NCBI GenBank assembly: GCA_014361085.1
Contig: JACIWG010000098.1
Coordinates: forward strand, 1-5,957
Origin: Nitrososphaeria archaeon
GTDB taxonomy: Archaea; Thermoproteota; Nitrososphaeria; JACIWG01
Reading direction: 5' to 3'
Length of the DNA: 5,957 bases
The notes under the pieces are model-generated. The model did not search any database. It saw only the letters and a list, made by a program, of their open reading frames with translations, and was not told where the DNA came from. The translations under genes and the position numbers were made by a program. Below are positions 5,209 through 5,957 of this stretch, one piece after another (the first letter of the stretch is position 1; every line of letters starts with the position of its first letter).

Positions 5209-5957
5209 TTAGAGTTTGAACAAGGCTAATGGTACAAGCATTTCATCTAAACTTAGACCGCCATGTGAACCCCTTTTAGCACGATCCCTATCTCTATCAG
5301 AATATGGATAGAGTAGTGCATCGTTTCCCACAGCAAATATAGTTAGATCACCTATCCTTTCTTCAACCCTAACCTTTTCTTTAATATTTTTAGGTGTACT
5401 TTATCCAAAAGTTCTTGGGAGTTTAAGACCTTGAAACCTTTTAGCTCATTCTGCAATAAACTTTTTACTCCATCTACTTTGCCCTGTTTTGTGAATAAGA
5501 ATGTTGCCCTACTGTCTCCAGCTGGAGGTATTATCAGTTGCTCAAATATTTTGGGCATGTCCTTTATGAAGAATATGTTTTCAGTGTAAGCCTGTCCATG
5601 ATCAGAAGTTAGTATGAACAATGTTTCAGCTCTAACCTTGCTATCTAGTCTTTCACACAAATATGTTCTAATCAAATTCTCAAAGAACATGAATTCTGTT
5701 TCAGCTTCTTCTGAGAAAGGCCCATACAAGTGTGAAATGGTGTCACATCCTGGATAATATGCTATCATTAGACTTTGGCTAGAAGATTCAAGCGCCTTTT
5801 TCAGGTTAATAATAAGGTCTGTTGCAAGCGCATAAGTATCTACTTTCTGCCCCCTATATATTATCTTCGAGAGACCACTATCTATTGTAGAATATCTTGT
5901 GAATATTCGTACGTCTATACCTTCTTCAAAAACCTTTGTAATCCAAGGATCCTTTTC
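5209..5957 (-). pseudogene. Type I phosphodiesterase/nucleotide pyrophosphatase (alkaline phosphatase superfamily), frameshifted and 5'-truncated by the window edge
   Basis: One frame is open from the right edge (5957) to a stop at 5352-5354, giving 201 residues; its start is outside the window, and the ATG at 5768 is internal. It carries metal-site motifs of the PF01663 family: YYPGCDTISHLYGP (67-80, D72 and H76) and TSDHGQ (117-122, D119 and H120), then IPPAGDSRATFLF. The normal ending follows in the -1 frame: residues coded by 5397 down to 5212 include RIGDLTIFAVGNDALL and GSHGGLSLDEMLVPLALFKL, ending in TAA at 5209-5211. GSHGG (His at 5263-5265) supplies the last metal-binding His, so the protein read without a shift would lack it. 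The two pieces are one gene split by a 1-base loss (or equivalent) somewhere in 5355-5403. It would hydrolyse phosphodiester or pyrophosphate bonds, possibly of nucleotides. It may be a true pseudogene or a sequencing error; the conserved tail suggests a recent event. Confidence 0.8.

Noticed and set aside
5394..5403. Programmed -1 frameshift in the phosphodiesterase gene
   Set aside because: No X XXY YYZ slippery heptamer or clear downstream structure is visible; a simple indel or sequence error explains the break better.

Overview
This 6 kb window looks like ordinary archaeal chromosome, AT-rich and gene-dense. The archaeal assignment rests on a FAU-1 family RNA-binding protein (an archaeal family), an RtcA cyclase, a solute-binding protein anchored by a Thr-rich linker and a C-terminal membrane helix, AT-rich TATA-like boxes about 25-40 bases before start codons, and very short or absent leaders. 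I cannot name the lineage. I see no rRNA, tRNA, CRISPR array, insertion sequence or phage gene.

Layout, left to right. (1) Positions 1-858 (+) hold the C-terminal part of a family 5 peptide/solute-binding protein of an ABC importer, cut by the window edge. (2) It converges on a YbaK-type aminoacyl-tRNA deacylase (minus strand, 878-1366). A perfect 11-bp inverted repeat at the junction, with T-runs on both strands, fits a shared two-way terminator and contains both stop codons. (3) From a divergent promoter region comes a 12-helix MFS transporter of the oxalate/formate antiporter type (+, 1447-2670), followed by a T-tract. (4) A new promoter starts an apparent two-gene RNA-metabolism unit (+): rtcA (2748-3782), then 6 bases later a FAU-1/DUF402 protein (3789-4748). 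(5) Converging on it with a 9-base overlap is a RimI/Ard1-like N-acetyltransferase (minus, 4740-5177). Upstream of that gene, on the same strand, is a type I phosphodiesterase/nucleotide pyrophosphatase whose frame is broken near its C-terminus and which runs off the right edge (5209-5957).

No new multi-gene system is evident. The points that deserve a second look are changes inside known families: a FAU-1 protein that appears to lack its RNase E/G-like S1 domain; an RtcA that keeps its His nucleophile but has replaced the N-terminal motif carrying the metal-binding Glu; a RimI-like acetyltransferase with Gln at the position of the catalytic Glu; and the frameshifted phosphodiesterase, where the break removes the last metal-binding His. 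Residue alignments to reference proteins were made from memory and should be checked.
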